NCBI GenBank assembly: GCA_044226195.1
Contig: JBGAHO010000006.1
Coordinates: 1 to 64,000 of the forward strand
Direction: 5' to 3'
From: RPQJ01 sp044226195
Lineage (GTDB): Bacteria; Pseudomonadota; Gammaproteobacteria; Steroidobacterales; Steroidobacteraceae
DNA length: 64,000 bases
Shown: in pieces, positions 17,427-26,404 of the stretch
Position numbering within the stretch: position 1 is the stretch's first letter
How the letters are laid out: each line of letters opens with the position of its first letter
Program-made: the position numbers and the translations under genes
Notes under the pieces: model-generated
What the model saw: only the letters and a program-made list of their open reading frames with translations
Databases searched by the model: none
Told to the model about the DNA's origin: nothing

Positions 17427-18445
17427 CCGAGCGAAGTCGTGAGGCCGTAGTCGGAGTTCGACTTCGCCGTCTCGCCCGGATCGCTGTCGTAGCTGCCGTA
17501 GAGGCTCAGCTCGAAGAACAGGTCCTTCACCAGTTCGTACCGCGAGCGCAGCTTGCCTTCGGCGCGCAGGCGGCCCGCTTCGGTCAGGCTCGGGAACAGG
17601 TTGAGCGACGCGTCGAGCGACGCCTCCGGCGCATCGAACCGGAAGTAGTCGTACTGCATGCCGAGCACGCCCTCGAGGCTCTGCTGGGTGCCGGTCAGCG
17701 CGTAGTCCTCGTGGTTGTAGGCGAGGCCGGCGTAGACGCCCCATTCCTGGTGGTTCGTCTGCGCGAGGTAGCGCCCGAACACGCCGCCGAGCAGCGTGCG
17801 CAGGTCGAGGCCCAGTTCGTCGTTCGCCTCGAGACCGGCGAAGCCCTCGTAGAAATAGCGCCCGGCCAGGAAGCGACGCCCATTGCCCGTCACCTGCCAG
17901 CGGCTGGAATCCGGGTTGTCGTGTTGCGAGGTGATCTGCGCCGAGCCGTCGATGGACCATTCGCGACGCTGCGTGCGCGAGCTGAGCCCGCCGGTGAAGC
18001 TGAAGGTCTGCAGGTCGTTCGACTTCGTGTAGTCGTAGCCGGCCGTGACGTATCCGTCGAGGCGCGCCCAGAGGTCGCCCCGTTCGATCGGATCGATGCG
18101 CACGACGTTGGCCATCGCGAGGTCCGCGCCCTCCCGTTCACGACCCGGCGCGAGCACCAGCCGCCCGTCCGTCGTAGACGTGGGCGCCGGGCCGAAATAG
18201 CGCAGGCCGTTCTCGAGCTCGACCTGCAGGAACTGGGTGCTCTGCAGGCGCGCGACCTTGTCCCACTCGATCGACAGCGTGCCGGCCGCATCGGTCTTCA
18301 ATTGCAGCTGGCCGTGCTCGAGGCCCTTGACCTCGCCGGTGAGGCGATCGCCGTTGGCGAGGATGACCACGTCGGTCTTCGGGGCGGCCACGGCGGCCGG
18401 CGCCACGATGAAACACAGCAGGATCAGGAGGTTGGCGATGCGCAT
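17414..18445 (-). CDS. DUF481-family outer-membrane protein
   Basis: 343 residues. A signal peptide (residues 1-20, ending AVAA) is followed by a short N-terminal domain of the type VVILANGDRLTGEVKGLEHGQLQLKTD that commonly precedes DUF481. From about residue 125 the sequence is a DUF481 beta-barrel ending in a C-terminal phenylalanine (LGYTF). Such proteins are salt-induced outer-membrane proteins in some species, but their function is not settled. It is divergent from the phosphoketolase gene, so 18446-18556 must carry both promoters; I see no convincing -35/-10 pair there. Confidence 0.85.
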   Translation of the reverse strand: MRIANLLILLCFIVAPAAVAAPKTDVVILANGDRLTGEVKGLEHGQLQLKTDAAGTLSIEWDKVARLQSTQFLQVELENGLRYFGPAPTSTTDGRLVLAPGREREGADLAMANVVRIDPIERGDLWARLDGYVTAGYDYTKSNDLQTFSFTGGLSSRTQRREWSIDGSAQITSQHDNPDSSRWQVTGNGRRFLAGRYFYEGFAGLEANDELGLDLRTLLGGVFGRYLAQTNHQEWGVYAGLAYNHEDYALTGTQQSLEGVLGMQYDYFRFDAPEASLDASLNLFPSLTEAGRLRAEGKLRSRYELVKDLFFELSLYGSYDSDPGETAKSNSDYGLTTSLGYTF

Positions 18446-18556
18446 GGCGGTCCACTCGTGGCGTGACCCGGGACTATGCCAGAAGCCACTGCATCCTCCG
18501 AGATGGCGCCCGCCGCGCAGCTTGTCTTAGGCTTGGGTACGCCCGGAGGACTGGCC

Positions 18557-20908
18557 ATGGATGCGAAGGAACTGAAGCGGATCGACGCGTACTGGCGCGC
18601 GTGCAACTACCTCGCGGCCGGCATGATCTACCTGCAGGACAACCCGCTGCTGCGCGAACCGCTGCGACCCGAGCACATCAAGAACCGCCTGCTCGGGCAC
18701 TGGGGATCGAGCCCCGGGCTCAGCTTCATCTATACGCACCTCAACCGGGCCATCCGCCGCCACGACCTGGACGCGATCTTCCTGGCCGGCCCGGGCCACG
18801 GCGCTCCGGGCGTGCTGGCGCCCGTCTACCTCGAGGGCACCTACGCCGAGATCTATCCGAACAAGGGCGAGGACCTCGACGGCCTGCGCCTGTTCTTCAA
18901 GGAATTCTCCTTCCCCGGCGGGATCGGCAGCCACTGCACGCCGGAAACGCCCGGATCGATCCACGAGGGCGGCGAGCTCGGCTACAGCCTGTCGCACGCG
19001 TTCGGGGCCGCGTTCGACAATCCCGACCTGCTCGTGGCGGTCGCCGTCGGCGACGGCGAGGCCGAGACGGGCCCGCTGGCGACGGCCTGGCACTCGAACA
19101 AGTTCCTGAACCCGGTGCGCGACGGCGCGGTGCTGCCCGTGCTGCACCTGAACGGCTACAAGATCAACAACCCGACGCTGCTCGCGCGCATTTCGCACGA
19201 CGAGCTCGACGCGCTGTTCCGCGGCTACGGCTGGACGCCTCACTTCGTCGAGGGCGACGACCCGCGGGTCATGCACCGGCAGATGGCGGATACGATCGAG
19301 CGCTGCGTGCTCGACATCCGCCGCATCCAGGCCGCGGCCCGGCGGCGGGGCGACGCCCGGCGCGCCCGCTGGCCCATGATCGTCCTGCGCAGCCCGAAGG
19401 GCTGGACCGGCCCGAAGAAGGTCGACGGCCACGTGGTCGAGGGCTACTGGCGCGCGCACCAGGTCCCGCTCGCGGACGTGCGCAACGACCCGGCGAAACT
19501 CAAGCTGCTGGAGAAGTGGCTGCGCAGCTACCGGCCCCAGGAACTCTTCGACGAGGCGGGACGACTGGTGCCGGAGCTGAAGGGCCTCGCACCGCAGGGC
19601 CGACGGCGCATGAGCGCCAACCCGCACGCCAACGGCGGGCTGCTGCGCCGCGAGCTGCGCCTGCCCGATTTCCGCGAGTACGCCGTGCCGGTGAAGAAGC
19701 CGGGCACGTCGGAAGCGGGCAACACGCGCCGGCTCGGGGAATTCCTGCGCGACATCCTGCAGCGCAATCCCGGCAATTTCCGCGTTTTCGGGCCGGACGA
19801 GACAAGCTCCAACAAGCTCGATGCCGTCTACCAGGCGAGCCGCAAGACCTGGCTCGCGGAGCGGCTGCCGGTGGACGCCGACGGCGGGGAGCTGTCGCCC
19901 GACGGCCGCGTCATGGAAATGCTCTCGGAGCACACGCTCGAAGGCTGGCTCGAGGGCTACCTGCTCAGCGGTCGGCACGGCTTCTTCTCGACCTACGAAG
20001 CCTTCGTGCACGTCATCGACTCGATGTTCAACCAGCACGCCAAGTGGCTCGACATCTCGGCCGACCTGCCGTGGCGCGCGCCGGTCGCCTCGCTCAACCT
20101 GCTGATCACGTCCACCGTCTGGCGCCAGGACCACAACGGCTTCACGCACCAGGACCCCGGCTTCCTCGACGTCGTGGTGAACAAGAGCCCGCGGGTGACG
20201 CGCATCTACCTGCCGCCCGACTCGAACTGCCTGCTGGCGGTGGCCGATCACTGCCTGCGCAGCACCGACAACATCAACGTGATCGTGAGCGACAAGCAGC
20301 AGCACCTGCAGTTCCTCGACATGGACGCCGCGATCCGCCACTGCACCAAGGGCATCGGGCTGTGGGACTGGGCCAGCAACGACGACGGCACCGAACCCGA
20401 CCTGGTGATGGCAGCCTGCGGCGACATCGCGACGCAGGAAGCGCTGGCGGCAACGGCCCTGCTGCGGCGCCACTTCCCCGACCTGCGCGTGCGCTTCGTG
20501 AACGTCGTGGACCTCTACAAGCTGACGCCGCCCAAGGAGCATCCGCACGGCCTGTCCGACCGCGACTTCGACACCCTGTTCACGACCGACAAGCCGGTGA
20601 TCTTCAACTTCCACGGCTACCCGTGGCTGATCCACCGCCTCGCCTACCGCCGGCGCAACCACGCGAACCTGCACGTGCGCGGCTACAAGGAAAAGGGCAA
20701 CATCAACACGCCGCTCGAGCTCGCGATCAACAACGAGGTGGACCGCTTCAGCCTCGCCATCGACGCGATCGACCGCGTGCCGCGCCTGCAGGTGGCGGGC
20801 GCGCACGTCAAGGAGCAGCTGCGCAACCTGCAGATCGACTGTCGCCACTACGCGCACGAGCACGGCATCGACCGGCCGGCCGAGCGCGACTGGAAGTGGC
20901 CGCTGTGA
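18557..20908 (+). CDS. xfp: Phosphoketolase (xylulose-5-phosphate/fructose-6-phosphate)
   Basis: 783 residues, the standard size. ThDP-enzyme motifs are intact: LAGPGHGAPG, HEGGELGYSLSHAFGAAFD, VGDGEAETGPLATAWHSNK (ThDP/Mg binding) and the QDHNGFTHQDPGF phosphate-site segment. It splits xylulose-5-P or fructose-6-P with phosphate into acetyl-phosphate and glyceraldehyde-3-P or erythrose-4-P. I chose the ATG at 18557 because a strong CGGAGG lies 8 bases upstream; an in-frame ATG at 18476 would add 27 non-conserved residues. Transaldolase follows after 13 bases, so both are likely one operon in pentose-phosphate/phosphoketolase carbon flow. Confidence 0.95.
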   Translation: MDAKELKRIDAYWRACNYLAAGMIYLQDNPLLREPLRPEHIKNRLLGHWGSSPGLSFIYTHLNRAIRRHDLDAIFLAGPGHGAPGVLAPVYLEGTYAEIYPNKGEDLDGLRLFFKEFSFPGGIGSHCTPETPGSIHEGGELGYSLSHAFGAAFDNPDLLVAVAVGDGEAETGPLATAWHSNKFLNPVRDGAVLPVLHLNGYKINNPTLLARISHDELDALFRGYGWTPHFVEGDDPRVMHRQMADTIERCVLDIRRIQAAARRRGDARRARWPMIVLRSPKGWTGPKKVDGHVVEGYWRAHQVPLADVRNDPAKLKLLEKWLRSYRPQELFDEAGRLVPELKGLAPQGRRRMSANPHANGGLLRRELRLPDFREYAVPVKKPGTSEAGNTRRLGEFLRDILQRNPGNFRVFGPDETSSNKLDAVYQASRKTWLAERLPVDADGGELSPDGRVMEMLSEHTLEGWLEGYLLSGRHGFFSTYEAFVHVIDSMFNQHAKWLDISADLPWRAPVASLNLLITSTVWRQDHNGFTHQDPGFLDVVVNKSPRVTRIYLPPDSNCLLAVADHCLRSTDNINVIVSDKQQHLQFLDMDAAIRHCTKGIGLWDWASNDDGTEPDLVMAACGDIATQEALAATALLRRHFPDLRVRFVNVVDLYKLTPPKEHPHGLSDRDFDTLFTTDKPVIFNFHGYPWLIHRLAYRRRNHANLHVRGYKEKGNINTPLELAINNEVDRFSLAIDAIDRVPRLQVAGAHVKEQLRNLQIDCRHYAHEHGIDRPAERDWKWPL

Positions 20909-20921
20909 CCCCGGAGGCCCC

Positions 20922-21866
20922 ATGCCCAGCCAGCTCGACGCCCTGAGGCGGCTCTCGGTGATCGTCGCCGACACCGGCGACATCGAGGCCATCACCCGCG
21001 TGCGGCCGCAGGACGCGACCACCAACCCGAGCCTGATCCTGAAGGCGGCGCAGGATCCGCGCTACCGACCGCTGATCGACGAGGCGGTGCGCTCCGCGGC
21101 CGCGACGGCGGACGACGACCGGATCGGCGACGCGCTCGACCGCCTGTTCGTGACCTTCGGCCGGCACATCCTCGAGTCCATCCCCGGACGGGTGTCGACC
21201 GAAGTGGTCGCGCGGCTCAGCTTCGACACGGACGCGAGCGAGCGCAAGGCGCGGCGGTTGATCGATCTGTACGCGGCGGCCGGGGTGACCCGCGAGCGCG
21301 TGCTCATCAAGCTCGCCAGCACCTGGGAGGGCATCCGCGCCGCGGAGCGGCTCGAGCGCGACGGCATCCACTGCAACCTGACGCTGCTGTTCAGCTTCGC
21401 GCAGGCGGTGGCCTGCGCCGACGCCGGCGTGACGCTGATCTCGCCGTTCGTGGGCCGCATCTACGACTGGTACCGCAAGGCGCAGGGCGTCGACGATATC
21501 CCCCGCGAGCAGGACCCGGGCGTCGCCTCGGTGACGCGGATCTATGCGTATTACAAGAAATTCGGCTACCGCACTCAGGTCATGGGCGCGAGCTTCCGCA
21601 AGACGACGCAGATCCTCGACCTGGCGGGCTGCGACCTGCTCACCATCAGCCCCGACCTGCTGGCGAAGCTGGCCGCGGAGGAAGGCGACGTGCCGCGCCG
21701 CCTGGGCGTCGAGGGCGCGCAGGCGAGCGATGCGGTCCGCGTCGATCTCGACGAGGCGGCCTTCCGGTGGCGGCACAACGAGGATGCCATGGGCACCGAG
21801 AAACTCGCCGAAGGCATCCGCGCGTTCGACGCGGACGCGCGCAAGCTGGCCGGCCTGGTGGCGTGA
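20922..21866 (+). CDS. tal: Transaldolase
   Basis: 314 residues, TalB-type class. Signatures are DATTNPSLILKAA near the N-terminus, the Schiff-base lysine in RVLIKLASTWEGI, and NLTLLFSFAQAVACADAGVTLISPFVGRI. It transfers dihydroxyacetone units between sedoheptulose-7-P/fructose-6-P and erythrose-4-P/glyceraldehyde-3-P in the cytoplasm. Its position 13 bases after phosphoketolase suggests that the pair balances sugar phosphates produced or consumed by phosphoketolase. Ribosome-binding site GGAGG is well placed (20911-20915). Confidence 0.96.
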   Translation: MPSQLDALRRLSVIVADTGDIEAITRVRPQDATTNPSLILKAAQDPRYRPLIDEAVRSAAATADDDRIGDALDRLFVTFGRHILESIPGRVSTEVVARLSFDTDASERKARRLIDLYAAAGVTRERVLIKLASTWEGIRAAERLERDGIHCNLTLLFSFAQAVACADAGVTLISPFVGRIYDWYRKAQGVDDIPREQDPGVASVTRIYAYYKKFGYRTQVMGASFRKTTQILDLAGCDLLTISPDLLAKLAAEEGDVPRRLGVEGAQASDAVRVDLDEAAFRWRHNEDAMGTEKLAEGIRAFDADARKLAGLVA

Positions 21867-21888
21867 GCCGACCGGCCGGCCCGCCGCG

Positions 21889-22632
21889 TCAGAACGACAT
21901 CACGACCCCGAGCGCGGGGCCCTGCGAGTCGGCGTCGTACTTGAAGTAGTTCGCGTTGCGCCCCGACTCGTAGTCCATCGAGAGGAAACGGTAGGCGGCG
22001 AGCACGCCCAGCGTGGGGGTGGCCTGCCAGCGCAGCGTCGCAATCGCCTGCCAGCTGAAGTCCGACCCGACGCCGAAGCCACCGATGTCGCCGCGCAGGT
22101 TCGTCGACCAGCGGTCGTTGATCGGCAGCGTGACCATCGCGCCGAGCACCGGATCGACCCAGTCCGCGCCCCCATTCGGCGATCGCTGCAGGCCGAGCGG
22201 GCCGCGCACCGCCACCTTGCCGGAGAGGTCCACGTAGCGCAGGCCCGCGAACGTCACCACGCGCTCGGTCACCGCGTAGCCGGCGTCGACCTCGAGGGAC
22301 GTCTGGTCCATGTCGACGTCGGCCTTCAGCACGCCGCCCGGCCCGCGCTGCGTCGCGCCGAGGCCCATGTAGATGGCATCGACGTTGAGCACGAAGCGGT
22401 CCTTGCTCGCGCGATAGGCCCCCATGAAACCCAGCTCGAGGTTGTCGAGGATGTCGCCGAAGCTCATGTCGATGCTCGACGTGACCGACCCGATGCCGGC
22501 TTCGCCGCTCATCGCGGCGCCCCAGAGGTACGGTGCGAATTCCTGCTTCCACTCGTCGGCCTGGCTGGCCAGCGACGTGAACAGGGAGACGGCGGCGAGG
22601 AGGAATCCCGACGCGATCTTGCGGTGGTGCAT
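21889..22632 (-). CDS. Predicted outer-membrane protein (small beta-barrel)
   Basis: 247 residues with a signal peptide ending near ASQA-DEWKQ, then PYLWGAAMSGEAGIG and repeated aromatic/glycine strands that end in VVMSF, a typical barrel terminus. This pattern is common in proteobacterial proteins annotated as outer-membrane or hypothetical exported proteins. It is 6 bases downstream of the DUF3313 gene on the same strand and is probably co-transcribed. No ligand or transport function can be read. Confidence 0.75.
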   Translation of the reverse strand: MHHRKIASGFLLAAVSLFTSLASQADEWKQEFAPYLWGAAMSGEAGIGSVTSSIDMSFGDILDNLELGFMGAYRASKDRFVLNVDAIYMGLGATQRGPGGVLKADVDMDQTSLEVDAGYAVTERVVTFAGLRYVDLSGKVAVRGPLGLQRSPNGGADWVDPVLGAMVTLPINDRWSTNLRGDIGGFGVGSDFSWQAIATLRWQATPTLGVLAAYRFLSMDYESGRNANYFKYDADSQGPALGVVMSF

Positions 22633-22638
22633 GGGGCC

Positions 22639-23310
22639 TCAGCCTGCCTTGCCGTTGAGCTTGTCGAGGCCCTTCACCAGGCGTTGCGCCCAGGAGCGGA
22701 CCATGCGGCGGAACTCGGCCGAGTTCGTCACCGAGTTGGTCACCTGCGCGAACCCGGTCTGCGTGCCAACCTTCTGGTCGATCACGCGGCCGAGCAACTG
22801 GTCCGTCGGCCCGTCGCGCAATTCCATCACCAGCGTCATGCGGCCGGCGTCGGTGGTGTAGGTCGTGACGCGGCCCGCCTCCATGCGGTCCGGCGCGTTG
22901 ATATAGACGTCGGCCAGCCCGGGGCTGACGCGCAACGTATCCTCGCCGCCTTTGTCGACGACGGCGTAACCGCCCTTGCCGAGTTCCTCGACGAATACCT
23001 TGCGGAATTCGGTCGCCATGTCGGCGCGGATCTTCGCGATGTCTTCGGACGACATGCGGCGCGAGGTGCTGCGCACGTTCTCGTTCGGGTCCCAGTTCTT
23101 GTCGAACGCCACCTCGAGCTCGTCGATCTGCACGTTCTTGTACGCTTTGAACTGCACATTCGGGCGCACGTAGACGAGATCGAGGCCCTTCTTCTTGGTC
23201 AGCTCGAGGCCGTCCCAGGTCTGCGGCGGCTTGTCGGCCACGGCGGCGAAGGCCGCCAGCAGGGCGGCGCAGCCTGCAATGAGCGTGTGGGTCGCAACTC
23301 GGTTCTTCAT
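22639..23310 (-). CDS. DUF3313-family exported protein
   Basis: 223 residues from the ATG at 23310. The opening of the mature part (GLDLVYVRPNVQFKAYKNVQIDELEVAFDKNW, read at residues 40-75) matches the DUF3313 pattern, a periplasmic lipoprotein-like family of unknown role. The N-terminus contains IAGC, which could be a lipobox at Cys14, but a normal cleavage after AVA25 is equally plausible. The open frame reaches 23496, but the upstream part has no signal features. It leads the two-gene minus-strand unit with the barrel protein at 21889-22632. Confidence 0.78.
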   Translation of the reverse strand: MKNRVATHTLIAGCAALLAAFAAVADKPPQTWDGLELTKKKGLDLVYVRPNVQFKAYKNVQIDELEVAFDKNWDPNENVRSTSRRMSSEDIAKIRADMATEFRKVFVEELGKGGYAVVDKGGEDTLRVSPGLADVYINAPDRMEAGRVTTYTTDAGRMTLVMELRDGPTDQLLGRVIDQKVGTQTGFAQVTNSVTNSAEFRRMVRSWAQRLVKGLDKLNGKAG

Positions 23311-23402
23311 GGTGTCGTTTCCTGTGCTGGCCTCTGCTCGAGGCAGGCGGCAATTGAAGGGACTCGGGCCCGGGCTGTCAATTGGCCGGCACGGACCGCA
23401 CA

Positions 23403-26027
23403 ATGGCGCGCCTCCCGCACCAGGTCCTGCCGATGACTTCGACGCTTTCCGGCGGCTCCGGTACCCGCCGCACCGCCTGGCTGGTCGTGGCCGCACTGGC
23501 CGTGGCCGGCGCGCTGGCCATTGGCCTGCGTTCCCGCGGCCCGGTGCCCGGGCCGACGACGACGCCGGCGACGCCGGCCGTCACGGCCACGGGCGACTAC
23601 GTCGGCTCGGCCGCCTGCGCGGACTGCCACGCCGACGAGTATCGACGCTGGCAGGGCTCGCAGCACGCCGTCGCCATGCAGCCGGCGAACGAAAAGACGG
23701 TGCTCGGGGACTTCAACGGAGCCCGCTACACGCACTTCGGCGTGACGACGGAATTCCAGCGTCATAATGACAAATTTGTCATTCGGACGGAAGGCCCGGA
23801 CGGCCAGCCGGCGCGGTACGAAGTACGCGAGGTCTTCGGCGTCTACCCGCTCCAGCAGTACCTGGTCGAGCTGCCGCGCGGCCACGTGCAGGCCTTCACC
23901 CTGGCGTGGGACGCGCGCCCGGCCGCCGAGGGCGGCCAGCGCTGGTTCCCGCTCTACCCGCGCGAGCGCATCGGCCCGCAGGACGAGTTGCACTGGACGC
24001 GCCGCCAGCAGAACTGGAACTACATGTGCGCCGACTGCCACTCGACGCACGTGCAGAAAGGCTACGACGCGGCCACCGACACGTACCGCACGACGTACAC
24101 CGAGATCAGCGTGGGATGCGAGGCCTGCCACGGCCCGGGGAGCGAGCACGTCGCGCTGTCCCGGGCAGCGAAGCAGTCGGGCCGCCCCCTCACCCGCAGC
24201 GGGCTCACGGTGGCGCTCGACGAACGCCGCGGCGTGCGCTGGACGATCGACCCGGCGACCGGCAACGCCCAGCGCAGCGCCCCGCGCACGAGCAGCCGCG
24301 AGCTCGACGTCTGCGCGCAGTGCCACGCGCGGCGCGGGCAGTTCTCGGACGCGTACCACGCGGGCGAACCCTTCACCGACCACTACCGCCCGGCCCTGCT
24401 CGATGCCCCGCTCTATTACGCCGACGGCCAGCAGCGCGACGAGGTCTACGACTGGGGGTCGTTCCTCGCGAGCCGCATGCACGCCCGCGGAGTCACCTGC
24501 AGCGACTGCCACGATCCGCACGGCGGCAAACCGCGCGCGAACGGCAACGCCGTGTGCGCGCAGTGCCACCTCGCCACGAAGTACGCGACGCCGCAGCATC
24601 ACTTCCACCCGGCAGGCGGCGCCGGCACCGCGTGCACCGACTGCCACATGCGCACGACGACCTACATGCAGGTCGATCCGCGGCACGACCACAGCTTCCG
24701 CCTGCCGCGACCCGACCTCACCGTGGCGCTCGGCATTCCGAACGCCTGCAATGCCTGCCACCGCGACCGCTCGCCGCAATGGGCCGCGGCCGAGGTGCGC
24801 AAGCGCTATCCGCAGCCCAAGCCGGGCTTCCAGGACTTCGCCGAGGCGTTCGCCGCGAGCGACGCCGGCCGCCCGGCGACGATTGCGCTGACGCAACTGG
24901 TGGCGAACGACGAGGAATCCGCGATCGCGCGTGCGTCGGCGCTGTCGCGCCTCGGCGCCTGGCCCGGCGAGAACACCCTGCTTGCGGCGGAGGCCGCGCT
25001 GCAGGATCCGAGTCCGCTGGTGCGCCTCGCCGCCCTGGACGTGTACCAGACGCTGCCGCCGACCGAGCGACGCGCCGCCGCGCCGCTGCTGTCGGACCCG
25101 TCGCGGGCGGTGCGCATCGAGGCCGCGCGCGCGCTGGCCCCGCTGCCGGCGGACGCGCTCGGAGCGGACGCCGCGGCCTGGGCGAAGGCCGGCGAGGAGT
25201 ATGTCGCGGCCGAGCGGTTCAATGCGGATCGACCGGAGAACCGCACCAACCTCGGCGGCTATTTCGGGGAGCGCGGCGACTTCGCCGCCGCGGAAGCCGA
25301 ATTCCGCGCGGCGATCGCGCTCGACGAGCGGTTCGTGCCGGCCTGGGTCAACCTGTCGGACTTGCTGCGCGTGCAGGGGCGTGAGCCCGCAGCCGAGCAG
25401 GTCCTGCGCGAGGGTCTGCGCACCTCGCCGGACGATCCGTCGCTGCACCACGCGCTCGGGCTGTCGCTGGTGCGCCAGAAGCGTCTCGCGGACGCGCTGC
25501 CCGAACTGGGCCGGGCGGCCGAACTCGCGCCGGACAATCCGCGCCTCGCCTACGTCTACGCCGTGGCACTGCACTCCGCGGGTCGCATGCCGGAGGCGCT
25601 GCGCTGGCTCGAACGCGCGCTCGCCCATGCCCCGTCGGATCGCGACGTGCTGAACGCGCTGGTGGCGTTCAGCGTGGAGGCGGGGCATCCGGAGGCGGCG
25701 CGACGCTACGGCGCCCGCCTGCAGCAGCTGGACCCGGCGGGCAGCGGTTCAGGCGTGCCGGGTCGCCTGCGAAGAATGTCGCGCGACTCGAGGACCGTCA
25801 CGCCCGGCGGGGCACGCAGCGCGGTGGCGATCATGGCGGCGGCGATGTCCCGCGCCGCGACGGGTCGCCACGTGCGGGGCGCGAAGCGCAGCACGTGCTC
25901 GGCGAGCCGCTCCATGGGCCGCGACTCGGCACGCACCCCGGCGATCACGCTCGGACGCAGGATGACGAGGCTGGGCCAGCGCATCGCCCGGAGCGCCTGC
26001 TCGACCTCGCCCTTCACCCGCGAATAG
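23403..26027 (+). CDS. Eight-haem c-type cytochrome with HEAT-like and TPR regions
   Basis: About 874 residues. An N-terminal membrane anchor (TAWLVVAALAVAGALAIGL) precedes eight CxxCH haem motifs: CADCH, CADCH, CEACH, CAQCH, CSDCH, CAQCH, CTDCH and CNACH, spread over roughly residues 65-460. A HEAT-like helical stretch and about four TPR units (EAEFRAAIALDERFVPAW and similar) follow, to about position 25740. Beyond that the ORF is the antisense of the neighbouring gene and is unlikely to be native protein; the real end is probably near 25745. It should sit in the periplasm as an electron carrier or oxidoreductase with a protein-binding tail. An ATG at 23433 and a TTG at 23382 are alternative starts. 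Confidence 0.85.
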   Translation: MARLPHQVLPMTSTLSGGSGTRRTAWLVVAALAVAGALAIGLRSRGPVPGPTTTPATPAVTATGDYVGSAACADCHADEYRRWQGSQHAVAMQPANEKTVLGDFNGARYTHFGVTTEFQRHNDKFVIRTEGPDGQPARYEVREVFGVYPLQQYLVELPRGHVQAFTLAWDARPAAEGGQRWFPLYPRERIGPQDELHWTRRQQNWNYMCADCHSTHVQKGYDAATDTYRTTYTEISVGCEACHGPGSEHVALSRAAKQSGRPLTRSGLTVALDERRGVRWTIDPATGNAQRSAPRTSSRELDVCAQCHARRGQFSDAYHAGEPFTDHYRPALLDAPLYYADGQQRDEVYDWGSFLASRMHARGVTCSDCHDPHGGKPRANGNAVCAQCHLATKYATPQHHFHPAGGAGTACTDCHMRTTTYMQVDPRHDHSFRLPRPDLTVALGIPNACNACHRDRSPQWAAAEVRKRYPQPKPGFQDFAEAFAASDAGRPATIALTQLVANDEESAIARASALSRLGAWPGENTLLAAEAALQDPSPLVRLAALDVYQTLPPTERRAAAPLLSDPSRAVRIEAARALAPLPADALGADAAAWAKAGEEYVAAERFNADRPENRTNLGGYFGERGDFAAAEAEFRAAIALDERFVPAWVNLSDLLRVQGREPAAEQVLREGLRTSPDDPSLHHALGLSLVRQKRLADALPELGRAAELAPDNPRLAYVYAVALHSAGRMPEALRWLERALAHAPSDRDVLNALVAFSVEAGHPEAARRYGARLQQLDPAGSGSGVPGRLRRMSRDSRTVTPGGARSAVAIMAAAMSRAATGRHVRGAKRSTCSASRSMGRDSARTPAITLGRRMTRLGQRIARSACSTSPFTRE

Positions 26028-26404
26028 AAGACCCGCGACTTCGGGTCTGCGCCGAGCGCACTCACGATGGAGTAGTGCCGCGCGCCGGCCTGCCGCGTCA
26101 GCTGCGCGAGCTGCAGCGGATACTGCTGGTCGACTTCGCGGAACCGCTCCTGCGAACCCGCCTTGCGGATGGTCGTGCCGAGCGCGCAGAACACGTCGTC
26201 GGCCTCGAGCGCGTCACCTAGCCGGCCCAGCGCGCTGAACTCGGTGACGACCTGCCGGACCTTGGGCTCCCGCGCGGGCGCGCCGAGGTCGCGGCGCGTC
26301 AACACCGTGACGCGCGCATAGGCCGGTTGCGCGACGAGCTGCCGCAGGCACTCCCCGCCGACGAGGCCGCTCGCGCCGACCAGCAGCGCGCGTCGTCCTT
26401 TCAC
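25706..26404 (-). CDS. NAD(P)H-binding Rossmann protein (HTATIP2-like)
   Basis: 232 residues with the dinucleotide motif LLVGASGLVGGECL at the N-terminus, DDVFCALGTTIRKAGS, and YSIVSALGADPKSRVFYSRVKGEVE with a Tyr/Lys pair, typical of the atypical short-chain reductases related to HTATIP2 and YbjT. Conserved sequence ends near residue 210 (VLESRDI, about 25775); the last 22 residues are arginine- and cysteine-rich and overlap the TPR end of the convergent cytochrome gene. A TGA in another minus-strand frame at 25749-25751 would end the protein cleanly if one base were gained or lost nearby. The reaction is unknown. Its start overlaps the stop of nothing but is adjacent to the M16 gene upstream (26401). 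Confidence 0.82.
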   Translation of the reverse strand: MKGRRALLVGASGLVGGECLRQLVAQPAYARVTVLTRRDLGAPAREPKVRQVVTEFSALGRLGDALEADDVFCALGTTIRKAGSQERFREVDQQYPLQLAQLTRQAGARHYSIVSALGADPKSRVFYSRVKGEVEQALRAMRWPSLVILRPSVIAGVRAESRPMERLAEHVLRFAPRTWRPVAARDIAAAMIATALRAPPGVTVLESRDILRRRPGTPEPLPAGSSCCRRAP

